Positions 5,592 to 6,483 of a DNA stretch of 6,483 nt are shown here, piece by piece; position 1 is the first letter of the stretch; each line of letters starts with the position of its first letter. This stretch comes from an uncultured Desulfarculaceae bacterium. GTDB taxonomy: Bacteria; Desulfobacterota; Desulfarculia; Desulfarculales; Desulfarculaceae. The stretch spans positions 1 to 6,483 of the forward strand of contig CALERA010000169.1 of NCBI GenBank assembly GCA_937908275.1, in the 5' to 3' direction. A model generated the notes under the pieces. That model searched no databases and was not told the origin of the DNA. It saw only the letters and a program-made list of their open reading frames with translations. The translations under genes and the position numbers were made by a program.

Positions 5592-6483
5592 ATGACCAAC
5601 TACAAAATATTGCAGGCTATTACTGCCACGGCCCTGGTGCTGGGCTGCGGTTGGACCCCGGCCTGGGCCGCCGGCCCGGAGGCCTTGGGCCTGGACAAGT
5701 GCCTGGAACTGGCCCGCCAGAACAACAGCCAGGTGGCCCGCACCGGGGTGGCCCAGGACTGGGAGAAGGAAAAGGTCAACGCCGCCCTGCGCCGGTTCTT
5801 CCCCCGGGTGGACGTGGACCTGGCCCACCAGCCCAAGGTGGACTACTTCGGCCGCCAGATCGAGGACAGCGACATCTACAGCAGCGAGGTCAAGCTGACC
5901 CAGCCCATCTACGCCGGCGGCGGGCTGACCGCGCGTCACGACCAGGCCAAGGAGGGCATGGCCAAGGTGAACCTGCTGGAGGCCAAGGCCGGCATGGAGA
6001 CCGCCAGGGAGGTGGTGCCGTCCTACTATCGCCTGCTGGCCTCGCGCGAGGTGGTGCGCCTGGGCCGCGACCTGGCCGAGCCGGCCCGGGAGCTGGTGGA
6101 GGCCGCCCGGCGGGGGGTGCGTGACGGCTATCAGCGGGTGGAGGACCTGTTGGCGGCCGAGGCCCGTCTGCTGGAGGTCAGCTACCAGACCGCCGACAGC
6201 GAGAGCCAGGCCCGCACCTCGGCCCTGAAGCTCAAGGAGTTGATGGGCCTGGAGCCGGAGCGGGCCCTGTCCCTGAAGCCCCAGCGGCCGGACTATCAGC
6301 CGCCGGCCCAGGCCGACGCGATCCTGAACCTGGCCTATCGCCGCAACGCCGGACTGCTCTACGCCCAGTCCGAGGACCGCTACCAGAGCCTGGGCCTGGC
6401 CTCGGCCCAGAGCTTCTCCTGGCCGCGCCTGAACCTCATCGGCCGCTACGGCTATGAGGGCCTGGATTTCCCGGGCGACGACA
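5592..6483 (+). CDS. TolC-like outer-membrane factor (OEP family); partial, runs off right edge
   Basis: 297 residues are visible, about two thirds of the family's usual 420-480. The protein should form a trimeric outer-membrane channel with a periplasmic helical tunnel, serving an efflux pump or type I secretion system; the inner-membrane partners are not in the window. An N-terminal signal (K5, hydrophobic to about 18) probably ends at AWA, residues 24-26. Cys19 in VLGC is a weaker lipobox-like alternative. The first OEP repeat is clear: LGLDKCLELARQNN, then RRFFPRVDVDL, the strand LTQPIYAGGGL, and long coiled helices. YYRLLASREVVRL, ARRGVRDGYQRVEDLLAAEARLLEV and LKLKELMGLEPE match the conserved family pattern. 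A second repeat begins near DAILNLAYRRN and WPRLNLIGRYGYEG. Only a weak GGTGG ribosome-binding sequence precedes the ATG. Confidence 0.87.
   Translation, partial: MTNYKILQAITATALVLGCGWTPAWAAGPEALGLDKCLELARQNNSQVARTGVAQDWEKEKVNAALRRFFPRVDVDLAHQPKVDYFGRQIEDSDIYSSEVKLTQPIYAGGGLTARHDQAKEGMAKVNLLEAKAGMETAREVVPSYYRLLASREVVRLGRDLAEPARELVEAARRGVRDGYQRVEDLLAAEARLLEVSYQTADSESQARTSALKLKELMGLEPERALSLKPQRPDYQPPAQADAILNLAYRRNAGLLYAQSEDRYQSLGLASAQSFSWPRLNLIGRYGYEGLDFPGDD

Overview
The window is very GC-rich. Its coding regions strongly prefer GCC, CTG, GGC and CGC codons. Gene content points to a high-GC Gram-negative bacterium with an outer membrane: a lipoprotein, a Sec-exported alkaline phosphatase and a TolC-type outer-membrane factor. 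The recombinase-like DNA-binding domain fused to two Mop/TOBE domains is the architecture of the TunR regulators described from sulfate-reducing deltaproteobacteria, so Desulfobacterota is my best guess. That placement is inference from one family.

Layout, left to right. (1) A minus-strand pair occupies 1-1524. The upstream member is a YkgJ-type cysteine-cluster protein (877-1524). The downstream member is a lipoprotein that continues past the left edge (1-823), with a degenerate parvulin-like domain, a TPR region and a Pro/Ala-rich tail. (2) A divergent, locally AT-rich control region follows (about 1525-1681). It holds a minus-strand promoter and, on the plus strand, a promoter whose -10 lies inside a large imperfect palindrome. 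(3) A plus-strand pair comes next: the TunR-like regulator (1682-2779) and a TSUP (TauE/SafE) permease (2851-3783). (4) A GC hairpin and a likely promoter lead to a PhoA-family alkaline phosphatase (3981-5444). (5) Two GC-rich hairpins precede a TolC/OEP-family outer-membrane protein (5592 to the right edge, incomplete). No gap between genes exceeds 200 bp.

The most interesting part is 1624-3783. A tyrosine-recombinase fold that has lost its catalytic residues appears to have become an oxyanion-responsive repressor. It probably binds the 11+12+11 bp palindrome over its own promoter, and it sits directly upstream of a TSUP-family anion permease. The simplest reading is an autoregulated tungstate/molybdate (or related oxyanion) sensor-plus-transporter unit. 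The phosphatase and TolC-like genes appear to be separate transcription units. I see no tRNA, rRNA, CRISPR array, insertion sequence or attachment site.
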